Part shown: one piece after another, positions 40,535 through 53,304 of the stretch | Layout: each line of letters begins with the position of its first letter | Position numbering within the stretch: the first letter of the stretch is position 1 | Source of the DNA: Ascaris suum | Taxonomy: Eukaryota; Nematoda; Chromadorea; Rhabditida; Ascarididae | Assembly (NCBI GenBank): GCA_013433145.1 | Contig: CM024168.1 | Coordinates: 9,370,184-9,434,183, forward strand | Direction of reading: 5' to 3' | Length of the DNA: 64,000 bases | Notes under the pieces: model-generated | What the model saw: the letters and a program-made list of their open reading frames with translations, nothing else | Told to the model about the DNA's origin: nothing | The model's database searches: none | Made by a program: the position numbers and the translations under genes

Positions 40535-40605
40535 TTGTGGTGTAATGGTCCGAGTGGTTGACTTCCCAATAATCGAAGGGGATTAGGTTCTCCCCAAGCG
40601 CATCA
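40535..40605 (+). pseudogene. second tRNA-like fragment
   Basis: Plus-strand TGTGGTGTAATGGTCCGAG resembles a D arm (box A), followed by TTGACTTCCCAATAATCGAA at the anticodon position and GATTAGGTTCTCCCC as a weak T arm. It shares the TTTGTGGYGTAAYG-type start with the element at 40187-40255 but points the other way. It is probably a decayed tRNA-derived repeat. Confidence 0.35.
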
Positions 40606-43600
40606 CTTTGAATTTCCTTTCTCTTTGCTCGCAAGTGGTTCTTACACCTCCGTGCTCCCTAAACTTCGCAACTAAGATCTTATGAACTATGTTTTTGCAG
40701 GAGTTTAGCAGTTGCGAGGATGACTCCGAACACCTGACGCAGCTGATTCGAGAGGGAAGTGAGAGTCAGCATGAAACTTTCGGAAACAACAACTTACTCG
40801 TCGTTTACACTTTCCCACAAATGTTTGTGCATAAAAGAGAGAGAAGTGTGTAAGGGGACTGCAGTTACTTTCATGAATATGCGAAAAATGTGTCAATGTG
40901 TAAATATGAAAATTTCAAACTCTTTGTTGAACGAATTCTTCAATATATGTTTTGATGAGACTTTCAAGTCGATGCAGCGAACTCTGCAAAAGTAAATCAG
41001 CAGATTTTCAAAAACGGCTTTAGCAGACGATCGTCCGACATAGAGTCGTTACTGAGCTTGAATTCGTTTCGTCCTTTTTCAATCTTTTAAAGCTGTAAAA
41101 GAAACTCGCGTCAGCCGAAGCCTCTGGCCGGTAACGACATTTTTGAAATGCACTGGATTTCGGTATGAACCAATATCAGCTGCGAGCAAGTGCCTTCGAG
41201 TCAAAGGCATTCACTCGCAATCTACTCATGAAATGACGTTTGATCGGTGTAATTCATGTGTGATCAAGACCGTATGGGGCGGTTTTTATGTTGAAGTCTC
41301 TTAAGGCTGGCCACTTTTCTGTTATGCAGCTGTTGCTCATTATATTTTCCGTCATATTTTCATATTCGAGAAGTTATTATCCTTTTCCAATCGAATGGTA
41401 TGTGGGTTACTTTTTTGGCCATTTAACAGGAATTCAATTAGCTTACTATTTGTTTTGGCGAGTTTTTTTACTCGCGTGTTTCAATTTTGCAGCAGTTTAC
41501 CTTACTTATATGGGGATATTTTGAAGATGGTAGTGAATAGGATGAGTCTGCAATCTCTGTAGGTTTCGATTCACCTCGTTGAATCGTTCTCGGAGAACAT
41601 GAGAGTGTTGACGATTCCGCATGCATGGTAGATGAACAAACTGAGAGGAGTAATGACGATGCCGATGGAGTCAATTTGCAGGGAGAAAAGACCTTCTAAA
41701 ACTACAACTAGACAACAGCAAAGTAAAAATTGGTTCAACGACCAAACGAAAAGATATGACCCGTTCAGGCAATCCGGCGAAGTGGACGAAGGGAAAGAAA
41801 ATATGAAGTTATTTCTAAACTTGCGAAGCAGGAAAACGACCACCCGATAACAGGAGGAAAACGAAGTGCAGCGATGTCGTATGGGGACGTGGAAATGAGT
41901 AATCATTCACCAGCTTAAAGCCTTCGGACAGCGTATGCAGCAGGCATAAGTTCAGCTATAAGAAAGCACCGGAGAAGGGGTCGCTACAGAGTCGGCGTTT
42001 CGTTTTGTGTTCTGACTTGTTGCGCCTTCTAGTCTCGTTGAAATAAGATGTCCTTTGTAGATTCAAAGCAGAACTGTTCCCGCTCTGGAACTCGCATGGC
42101 TTCACAGTGCTGCGTTTAGTTGGAAGACCCAATATCCCTCGAATCTTTCTGATCACAGTCTCTTCCCAGAGCCGGAAGGGGGAGGGGAGGGGCAAGGAAA
42201 AACTATTAATATTTGGCTTCTGCAAACCATCGATTCACTTTCATGGAGGCGGACTTTTTCAGATCGTTTTGCCTCAGCTTTGAACGGGATGTATGAGGTA
42301 TAAGAAACAGGAAGAACAGTCAGTTCATCATGAAGGACAGAAAAGGTAGAACAAGGCTTTTGGACACAAAGGCTCGTCGCTGGATTTATACTTGCTCAAA
42401 AAAGCTCGATTGTTGGGTCAAATTCGACCGTATCGGGCTTGAGCTTGATCGTATCGGGTCAGACGGTTCATCTAGGGTGAAACCGCACGGAAGCGCTGGC
42501 TCAGTTGACTTGCTGTCAAGAAACTATGTGTCATGGAAAAGGCTCTTAGCTACACTTCGCTGATGTACAGAGAATCAAATATCAAACATTCAAAGATTGA
42601 TGACCGCCCGCCTGGTCACTTTGTTGGCCTTGATGTTTCATAGAAGGAAGCAAATAAGCTAAAACCAATATGGTGCATCTCATTTTGGGTGAACCATAGC
42701 TTCTAAAATTCCACAGTTTCTCCATCTAGCCTTGTTTCTGAGGTTTCCTCTTAGTCCGCTTTTCAAAGGAAAGTTCGCATCTCCCGTTCGGCTACGGGTG
42801 CTACGACGATGTTTGTTTTATGCATTTTAGTTGCATTTAATACAAATTTTGTGAATTACTCATGGCCTTCCAAATAAAATCCAAAGCTGTTCTTGTAACG
42901 AGCATCTTTTAATAGAGCTTCGCTTGGAAACCTAAATCTCATTCGGTTTTTTACTGATCGAGAAATACTGACCGGTCGGTTTTTTGGCTGCACTAAAATT
43001 TAGATCTTATCGAATGTCTTCGGTCAACGCAAGACGAACGTTTTTGATATCGTTCGGTTGCGAGCCAACGCCTCTAGGCAGCTAGCGATCGAGACAAAAA
43101 TCCAAAGGTTTCCACCATAATCCAAAAGAATGAGGGAAGTCGGAGGAGTCAAAATAGCTCAGAGCCTCTAAGGACGAAGTCTTATTGTTAAAAGCTTTTT
43201 ACCCGGAAAAGTGAGCATTTTTTCGGGTTGCATTTTCGCGAAAAACATTTCAAAACACTGATCAATGAGGCTCATGTGCAATAAAGCGTTGTAATGAAAG
43301 AAACAACATCACAGTGAAAGCGGATGTATGTAAGTCGAGTATTCAATAAAAACGTGAAGATTTTTCAAGTGGACTGCGGAAATAATCGGTAATGTCGCCG
43401 AGCCGAGAGTTGATACGTCCACTAAACTTGTGTGTTTATTGCACTCCTTGAACAGAAGCTTCTTCCTCAAGCATAAGCCTCTTTTAGCAGCAGCCTGCGG
43501 TCATAAATCCCTCCAAAAGTTTATTTCAAGACTGTCAAAATTTCAAGCACTAACACGCAGCATTAACTCTCGTTAAATTTAATACCTCGTTACGCATTTA

Positions 43601-45929
43601 ACTAGTATTTATGTCGGTGCATAAAAGGGGGGGGAAAAGAGAAGGTCTCCTCGGAGAGAAAACCCCTTTTAAATAAAGCCGATCTGTTTGGCGATCACGA
43701 AAAGTGGAAGCCGTAACTCTCGTTCCTCCCCTTGTACACTAACTGCATAAAAATGGACGGCGAAGGGAGAAATGCGAGAAAAGGGAAACTGCTCATGTTC
43801 AATGCAGAAATAGTGCAATGTCCTTATATAATGTCCAAAAATGTTACTCTTTAAAAATGTCAATATGATATTACTTCCCACTACTAGTGGAAACCTTCAC
43901 AAGTAAGTCATGCAAAGAAATAACATGGAAGTGAGCCATTTGGAAATAAATAATTCGAAAAGCGCAGCAAATCAAATTTGACGAACACAAAACTGCAAGA
44001 AATAACATCAACAAACGGCTGCGTTAAGCAGTAACTTAGAAGAGAAAACAAAGAACAACTCAGAAACGAACGTTGTTAGGAAGGTTAGTGAATAAAGGCT
44101 CATAAAGGCAATTACTCCTTTTAAGGTGACAAAAAATGCAAAAAAGGACGCATTCAGAGGGGGTGCACAGCAGCACTGATCACACATAAACTCTGTTGAT
44201 TACAGATATCCGTCTGATAAGCAGTCGTTTCCTGGAAGGGTACACTCCGACCACTCTACTTACTTTTATTGGACACTGGACTCTTAAAATTGCTTACGTA
44301 TGACTGGTATGTTCGTGAAACAACAAACCAAAGCGTATAGAGGAAAGAAATCTCCAGGCTTGAGCCCCCTTCCACTTCCTCTCCCCCATCCCCCTCCCCC
44401 ACCACTGCATCCCGCTCTTGAATCATACTGGAAAAAACAAAAGCTGCTGAGACTTGACGCTATAAAATTGAAGCTGAAACGCGTTCTGAAGTTTCAGTTG
44501 TAGCAGAAAGCGTCTACAGTGTCTTGCATTATCTTGTGGTCCCAGAAATATTCGGACTTGGCGCTTGGCGCCTTTGGCACGCTGTCAGTCTTTGGCATTA
44601 AACGGGAAATGCCTTCGACATTTTATGAAATTGTTTGAACATTAATGGAAAATTTGTTCTGACACCATTGGCAGTAAGCGTTGTATATCTGTAAAAGGTC
44701 TGAGGCACCACCATCCGAGCAAAACTCCACAAAATTTGCATTTTTCTTGAGAAACTATGTAAAAACGAGTTGGACTACTGCAAAACGTGTTACCACTGAC
44801 AGCGAGTGTTTAATCGAGTTTCATGTTTGAATTTTGCTAGTGCTGCTATGCGCCTTGTAATAATATTTCATTGAACGCGGTAATTTCATAGCACATCTAT
44901 TCGTTGCAACTATCAGTATTCATCAAAGGGGTTTTTTTGCATTTTCAGTTGCACGTTACAGGGATAATCAGGTAGGAGCTTGACCTGCAATGATGTTGTA
45001 GAAGAGGAGGGGGGGGGGGGAAGCAAATTCCTAAAATGAGGTGGAAAGAACGAATTTTCGAAGGGGATATTGAGTTTGCATCAAGCAGTCAGGGTATGAA
45101 AGTGTGAGTCGGCTACCGGGTCCAGTGGCATCCTCTAACGATGTCTCCGAGGGGTGCCACTAAGTCTTTGCCGACAGTCAGCAAAAAACAAACGCATCGC
45201 AGCAATTAATGTGTCACATGCAAAAACACACCAACCACCCGCTGATGCCATTCTCACGAGGTCAATGCATTCAGTCAGCAATAATCCCCTACCTACCTTC
45301 TCCTCTCCCAAAGTAATTTTACACACATCAGATCGACAAATTTCAATACATATTACTTAACAGTACTCTCTTAAGCTAAATTCAACTCAGGACAGTTATT
45401 CTTTTTTTGTAAGTACTGATAAAAGTCCGTTATAAAACAGCTGCTATTCATATCATTCTATACTTAACACCTAACGGATCTAGTTTTGCATATGACAGGC
45501 AAGTAGAAAAACTACGAGGGCTTACTTAGCTGAACTCGAAGAACAGATAATAATATGAGTAAAGCTTGAGCGATATTTCATTTTTGTTGGCTGTTGAATT
45601 TTTTCACTCCAGTAGGTAACTTTATCAAATGGAAGAAAGTCAATAATTTTTCCGCTTTGTTATAGAAGCACTGCGAGGACACCGTTGAAACGAACTTGCC
45701 ACAGAGAATCAATCGCTTTTTTCGCTACTTAATTTCCTCTCAGTTCTTCGAAAATAATTATGCAGCAATGCAAATCTAAATCTGTTGAAATGAGCTTTTC
45801 GGGTATTGTGAGTGCTCTCCTAACCTGTAATTGACTCCAGTAAGGTGCAATAGTAATTACATCCACCAACATATGCGAAATTAATGGATGGACAGTAGCT
45901 CAATGCTGAAGGTCAAGCTCACGCTTCGG

Positions 45930-46083
45930 TTTATTTGTTTATTTATTTATATCAACGTCCCGAGGTGGGAAAACACATAAGGGTACGTGAGCACAAGTAG
46001 CAAGGTGACACAAAACGGTCGCAAAGTTACGATTTAGGCGAATAGACATTTAATATGTAAGAATATCAATAGTGCATAGATCG
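45930..46083 (-). mobile_element. second copy of the LINE 3' tail
   Basis: About 150 nt match 47140-47285 in the same orientation: shared blocks include gaggtgggaaaacacac/t, gtacgtgagca and acggtcgcaaagtta. On the minus strand it ends in an A-rich ATAAATAAATAAAC tail after the CGTTGATAT block, as expected at a LINE insertion end. The copies diverge past 46083. It is a 5'-truncated copy. Confidence 0.7.
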
Positions 46084-47139
46084 AACCAGCTAGTGCCTGA
46101 TCAACAAATATATTACGGTAATGCTGCTTCTCCACATATGCTGAAATCTAGAAGAGTGTATAAAACATAGAAATGGTCAAAGAATAAAAATTAAGAAGGT
46201 GGATGTGCACATTGCCATGTGCCCGCAAAGGCGACTTTGCAAAGACGGACATCTACCCTGCAAGATACGTGCCAAGCCGATCTCCGATGAAGGCGCACTT
46301 TATTTGCAACGCTGGTAAAGGCCAAACATGTGGTAAAACAACGGTGAAGACAACGTAATTCACGAACAGCACGCTCATCCCAGCCAACAAAGTAGACTGA
46401 ACACACAAAACCGTTATTTCAAACACAAACAGCGTCACCCAACAAAGAAACTGATATGAATGGAACATATATTTCGACCAACAACTAGTTTACCATACAT
46501 AAGGTGGAAGCAGTAATTAACACTTGATAAACACTGAACTGCAACGTTATTCCTTTCAGTCCATCATGGACCATTTGCGTAACTCCCTCCCTGCCGTCTC
46601 GCCACTTCCTGGAGGCAAGGAGGGAGAGACCCGCAACAAGCAAGACAGTCGTATGTGTTTTAGCTGCAGAATTTTCGAGAAACCACGACCCGCAGACAAA
46701 TTCGCCAGATTTCGAGAAGGGTGAATCCGTGCGAAACGAATGTGCATTCGACGTCCAATCATCACGTCAATGGTTAACTGCTTACTTATTATAAATGGAT
46801 TTAGAGTGGAAACAATCGAAATTAAAAATGAAAAAGTGGAGTAATTCTTGACTGGTGTGGAGCAGAATACTTTTACTGCAACATCGAAGAATTCAAACGA
46901 CATCAGTTTCCCTCAAAACTTTCCCCTTCTTATGCTGAAACCCGTGTCACTCAATTACTTGCAAAAAACGAAGCTACTTAGAAGAGACTCGACGCATATA
47001 TAATTCCTTCTTTATCAAGCCTTCTACTTAACTGTAGAGAAATCGACTCTACAACTTAAAGACTTGCCAGAGGTGGGGGCAGGTATAAACGTGACACAGG
47101 TGGAAAGAGTATATAGGTATAGGTGCAAGTGATTTTTTA

Positions 47140-47560
47140 TTCAGTCGTTTACTTATTTCAACGTTCCGAGGTGGGAAAACACACAGAGGTACGTGAGCAT
47201 AAGTACTGTGAAGATACAAAACGGTCGCAAAGTTATGATTTAGGCGAATAGGCGTTTAATACATAAGAACAGCAATAGTGCGTAGAGTCAGCCGCAGGTT
47301 AAAAACTGAAAGAGTGGATGCATTGAGGACACCGACGGGAAGCACATTCCAGACTCGTATAACGCAGAACTGGAAACTATGCAGAAGATTATTTGTGCTA
47401 CAACACCTTTAGCAAATTGGAACTGATGCGCACGTCGACACGGGGAGGGGCAAACTGAAATATTTCCGACAGTGGGATGTCGAAAGAGCTGAACGCAATT
47501 TTACGACGAAGAATGAAATCGAACGTCAGCTTGCAATATTGGAGTGATTCCAGGTGAAAG
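47140..47560 (-). mobile_element. degenerate LINE 3' end (reverse-transcriptase tail plus 3' UTR)
   Basis: Read on the minus strand, 47560-47290 gives fragments LTFDFILRRKIAFSSFDIPL, SEIFQFAPPR and, after a frameshift and stops, RVWNVLPVGVLNASTLSVF. This is the pattern (cell-type FD...LYKI, FF...P.R, R.xNxWNxLPxxVVNAxxLxxFK) at the C-terminus of many LINE reverse transcriptases. The part from 47285 to 47140 is an untranslated tail shared with 45930-46083. It is broken by several stops, so it is a relic. Confidence 0.65.
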
Positions 47561-50500
47561 ATCTAGTCAGGTAGTATAATTTGGATGCTGCAGAGCAGGG
47601 TGTACTTTGCTAAAGGCAGTGCGAGTGAAGCGCTTTGGAACATTCTGCGACAAGGTTGTTTCAACATTTTGCATAATATTTGACATCATTCAGTGTTGCT
47701 GATGTTGTTGCTAATTTTGTTTGCAAAGAAAAAACTGCAGAAAGCACAATCAAAGAAGGAGCTTCCACACGAGAATACGGTAGCAATCAAAGAAGACATA
47801 AACGTTAAGGTGTGTTCATCTAATGCAGTCATTATGTGCTATCAAAGTGGCGTAAGGGATGTAAACTAGTGGGTAAAAGTGTTTCATGAAAACAAACGAG
47901 TGCATGGAGTTCGTTCAAAAACTTGTCTACGTTTTTTACCAAAAGGTAAAGTACTTTCATACCTTCATATCTTCGAAAATATAAAAATATAGGTGTCTAT
48001 AAAATAAATCTGCTTCAGTTGACTCTTTCCTTTAGTTGATTCCTAATTCTTCATCTCTTAACTGAAATTCGTCGAGCACTCGTTTCGGCGTGCAACTTGT
48101 GCAGCGACGTCTGCAGACCGTGCATCCGCCGCTTTCTTAACTTAGTGAATGTAAGCGTTGTCTCAGTTGCAGTGTTCGAGAAGCCTCTTGCACTGCTGCA
48201 ACAAAGAGTCGGATCGGACTGAACATGACGATATTCAAACAAGTATCAACCGCGTATTTTGGTAGAGCTGGGAGGATCGAAATTATAGCACTTTCTTTAA
48301 ACATTTCCGTCCGCTAATATGCTGCAATCGGTCATCAATTTCGGTTTCAGCAGCAAAAGGCAAACCGGCCGAATAAAATTCGTAGAAGTGACAGCATCGA
48401 GTTAGAAAACTCTTTGAGCGAACGAATTATTTAAAATTTTATCGATGATGTGGTGCAGTAAACAGTCTCCAATGAATGCGCCTCAGCCCCTCAATAACAG
48501 TTCCTGCTGGTCTGTCGATTTGTTCATTGTTTACTTGTTTGTTGCGGTACATCATGCAATATTCGCCGTAATTATCCTATATAACGATACCCGCAAGGCG
48601 TCGTTCTTACATCAAAAACATTTTTGGTATTGCCATTGCAACGAGTGGCTGAATGATCGAAGAATGGAGGGACTTGTTCGATTGGAAGACGAAAAGAAAT
48701 TGGTCGTCAAATTTATGAATGTTACTGACTATTTTAAGAACAGACCGTTGAAGTTGGAAAGTCTCGGGAAGTTTTTATTGCTAAGCGATTGCTTAAAGAA
48801 AACATTTCTTTTTATATTATTACCTTACAAATATACAAAAACGTAACATATCAAAAACACGAAGTTCCCATCTGAGTATAGAGAAGCGTAAGGGAAGATT
48901 GTAGGACCGCTCCGCTACAGTCGCATCATCGCATTCGATGCTAGTGTTTTGAAGAAGAAGTAAATTGCTTTCATCTGGAAGCTGGCACTCTCTCGCTGTT
49001 AAACTCATTGCTGCTCGTCTGCAGTTGCAACTTCAGCAAATGGGATCGACATCTCGAGATCTGAAAATACGATAAATGTAAATTTAAGACAATGCCTAAA
49101 AAGAGCTGTGCTTTAGAAATATGAGCGATCGGATTAGACGTCGACTATGCCCTACACAAGTCCCCAGTGACATTTCGACGTCGTCTAGTGGCCGGTCGGT
49201 GGGTAGAAGCACAAAGGATGTCCGTTAAAAATGCATGCAAGTGAGTTGATTGACGTGCAGAATCAATCATCGAGGGGAATCGTTGTAAGCTGCGACGCGA
49301 TGTCTTCTGAAGACCTTCCCATCCGCATATTGATGCCCCTCAGCCTTCACTTCACAAGTGTTCTTCCATAGTATAACTTAGAAATGCTTGATATTATTTA
49401 ACACGTGTGCAACATAAAATGATAGCATTGATATGCTAAGAAGTACTTTTTAATTGATATTAAAATGTTAGCCTTGAAAAGTGTTTCAAATTGGGACAAT
49501 CAAAGGAATAAATCGGACGCTTGTCTCACCCTCCTTCCAACATTCACCACTTTGGAGTTCTTTTGATGGCTGAATTTTCGCAAGTCGGCGAAAAATTTGC
49601 ATTTCTGCACATTGGTGACATCCGTTAAATGAGGTGTTCTGATGTGCCGAATATTGCCACACAGCCATACATAAATATCGCTATTCAGTCAGCACTTCAC
49701 TGCGCCTCATTCAACTGAGATTTGAAGGTGACTGAACATGTAATAATTAATGTTAACTGCTGTACACTACTGTTTAATATTTTGGTGGTCTTTGGAGGGT
49801 CTTCAGTTTTTACCATCGACCCCACCGATTCATTTCGGTTTTATGGGGCTAACACACCGCCATTCAGTGTCGAATATTCTCCAACCTCTCCCACCCTAAC
49901 CTCTCATTCTCTCCTACATTTGCATAGGAGAATTACAGCCATTCTACAAAACGATAAGAAATAGTTTTTGCAGCTTCAAATGTAGGAAATATCCTTTCAC
50001 ATATAGAGAGTGTAATCAGCGTTATTAGATTCTTATTGAAGTTTTTGTGATAACGGATCGAAAAGAAGGGAAAAGCTTCGCTGCAAAACACTTTTGAAAG
50101 TGCGCTAACGGACAAATGCAATGCGACATGAAAATGAAGAATGAACACACCGCGAGAGTGCATTTAATGTGTATGCAAGCAACATTTTCAGCTCTTGAAT
50201 TTTGACCTTGTCGTTGTGCTCCCGACTTTAGGTTATCTGTGGGAGAGAGAGACCTTCGTTCCAGAAAAGCTGCAAATAGTTTCACTCGTGCAGTTACCGT
50301 TAAACATTTTCCACAACCCGTTCCTTCCGCTAAACGAAGTCCCGAAGTTCTTCGTTGAGCGAGACGTATTGTTTCTTGACATAAGTTAAATCAAATGCTT
50401 AAGTTGAGGTGTAATATGAAAGATATGGCAATATGAACACACAATTTAAAGTTGTACAGCCGTTTGTTCATCAGTGTACTCGCTACTGATTTCCAACAGT

Positions 50501-52525
50501 GAGAGACGATTCTGCAATGAAGCTCATCTGTGAATTCATTTGCATAATTACTTCGACCTCATCTATTCATAAAGCCCCTTCTACTTTGTTGTAGGCTACT
50601 TATGACCGATTTGTTTAACTTGTTATTACTATGTAAATGAGTCTAGAAGAGTCCGACTCCGAACTCATCGATCTTCGGGGGTAAAAGGCCAGTAAAATAA
50701 AAATCGCATATATAATCGCAGCGATCCGTCTTTTTTCTATTATTTGTTGTTATTAGTGTACACAACGGAAGCAATTGTTGCTTGCAAATAGGATTTTCTA
50801 AGCAGCAAATAAAGTCGTTTTCATAACACAGCAATATATAAAAATTTGATCTAATGCCGGTTTCGTTGATAGATTTTCGCTGTCTTAGAAACTGTTCAAG
50901 TTGCTTCACATCTTTTCTCAACTTAACAGTTGTTGTTTGCTCTGTGATATATCTGATGTTCTTCTATGAGTGTTTATTATAAAATACATTACATTAAATT
51001 CAATTCACTTTTCACTCAATTAATGCGCATCATCTTTTAATTTTAAGCTTGCTTCGAGCACAATTTTGAAAGGAATCAGTAAGTCTGTTCGAACGTTAAA
51101 TTATCATTACCTCCTTCATGGATATTTATATAATTATCGAGTTGCTTACCCATTATTCTCTTTGTGTTGGGAGATCACGTGTGCAATTTGCCACATATAT
51201 GCACAAAACAATGTGCTGTTGCCGAACATCAAAAATTTCACCATCATCTAATTTTTTTCGGGCAAGGGGGCGTTCGTATGACTTTTGACTTTATGGGAGA
51301 CGAGCACAATTTTTTGATGGCGTTCGAGGAAACTACCTGGTCCAGTGAGCAGAACGCGAAAGCACATATTGTGCCAGCTTCTCTCGTATGCTTTTATAAT
51401 GGTTTCATATTAAAGCAGTACCCAAAGAACGCGCCTAAATGAAAACAAAAAAGTGCGCCGGGTGGCCCGTGTGAGATACGGTCTTGCATTCAGCCTGGAA
51501 AATCACCGGCCGTCTATTCGAAGTTGCCACTAAAAATTCATTCTTGAGGAGTCTCGTCGCAATTACACAGCGAAATCTTTCAGGTAGCGACGTAAAGTAA
51601 AAACACTTATTGAATGGTCGCTCACAACTGGAAAACAATAATAAAGTAAAATGAAGCAGTGAGTAAACGATTTCGTTGCAAACCGACCATATTCTAAGCA
51701 TCACAGCAAAAATTTCAACTGTCAGATTTCATCAGCGCTGATCCCATTGAGTTATTTCCTACGAAGGGAAGCGAAATATTTTACTGTCGAATTACATTTA
51801 GCTAAAATTAAGAAAACCGATTTGGAAAGTATTTCCGTTGAGTGACAGTTTGTTAAAATCGATTTCTTACTGTAAATGTTCTTTTTGAAATATAATTCCT
51901 ATTTCTACTAGCTCCATTATAGCATTCCGGCAATGATCAGACACTGTCATGATATCATAAACATAAGTGTGATCGGCCATTCCTTGATCCATTTTCTTCT
52001 TTTGTACCGATGAAATTAGGTTAGTGTCTAAGAAAAGTTTGTCGTCGGCAAAAATTTCCCAGGAGGAAAGAACGAACTAACACGTGAACGAAAACTAACC
52101 CCTACGACCTTGGTGCTGTACCTCATCTTCTTTGGAGGCTACAGTTTCAGCGATAATAACATGTCGTCAAGTACTGTACGCTTATTCTGTGCCCTTTGAG
52201 GTGATGTATATTTTTGTACTTTGCACTACTGAAAACCACAAAAAGTGTCTTTATTCAATTTACGCTCTTTCAAAGCAATGCATTCCAATGTAAAAACACT
52301 CAATAATGGCAATATTTTACTGGCGCATTTGCAATCACTTGTATTTTATACACTTTTTACGTGTGGTTTCATTCGTCAGTATGCGGCATTGGGTCAGTCG
52401 GTGATCCATACTGCCATTTTTTGGGAATGATACGCAATATGAAGGTGGCTGAAGTTGCCTCATAGATTGCAATTTTCTCCATCAACTGTTATGCGGTGTT
52501 GTCACCGTTACTGCCTCCTCACTGA

Positions 52526-52680
52526 TGCTCAGACTCACCTTGTTTCACCTGTACACTCGGCCTTGTGAAAAGTTTTTTGCAAACATTGTTGCTTATGTGT
52601 GTTGCTCTCTATTCATTTGTTTGCGTCGTTATTCATGTATATATTTTCACTGCTGTCTGCTGCTTTTTCTGTTCCTTTAA
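52526..52680 (+). mobile_element. second copy of the dispersed tail repeat
   Basis: A diverged copy (about three quarters identical by eye) of 8635-8790 in the same orientation, without the tetranucleotide tail. Having two copies 44 kb apart in one window suggests a repeat family with many genomic copies. Confidence 0.6.
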
Positions 52681-53226
52681 GTAAAGATTTCAATTATACT
52701 TGTCACAAAGAGTCAAATCATATATTGATTACTACTGATCTGTATCGATTGCCATGTCACCGCAAGTCTTTATTCACAAGTATGTAAAAGTCAAATAATC
52801 TCGACTCGTTTCCGCTTTATGAACACCGCAACAGGGGTGCCCATCGAGTTAAATTACGTGCATAACATTTACATGTAGTCTGTTCAGCAGTATTTCACGA
52901 TGGTAAGTTGTTTTTATTCAAATAAACAACGGTAAAATTTGGTTATTGTATAACGAAATCTTCAGCAAGGTGTGCAGCAGGTGCATCTTCCGTTGAAAAC
53001 GAACGCCGCTGAATTACTCTGAAATTGCTTCGCGTTGCGTCATTAGATGAGTTCACTGAAACAGTGCATTGAGACAGTTATATAAAACTAAAATAAAAGT
53101 ATTTCTATACTTCGATTAATCAGTGCGTTATCCGTAACAAACATAAAATTGTATACAGCATGAGAGTCCGAAATGAAAGAATTTAATTCCTTTATTGTTG
53201 CAGAATAGAAAGTGGAACCAGGTGAC

Positions 53227-53304
53227 TCTTGCACGATTGGAAAATAGAAAAAAGAATTAGATGGTTCTTGCACGATTGTGGAATAGGAAAAAAAAGGAAT
53301 TATA
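53227..53304. repeat. 39-nt tandem repeat
   Basis: The block tcttgcacgattg is repeated at 53227 and 53266, each followed by an A-rich gaa(a)ata(g)gaaaaaa run. A more diverged related unit with ttgttgcagaatagaaa precedes it from about 53196. Confidence 0.7.

Noticed and set aside
41288..41524. Hydrophobic 78-codon plus-strand frame
   Set aside because: T-rich sequence gives a membrane-like composition by default, and nothing else supports it.
48445..48846. Plus-strand frame of 133 codons with one hydrophobic segment
   Set aside because: It has an ATG and a possible membrane segment near residues 25-45, but no family resemblance, promoter or splice evidence.
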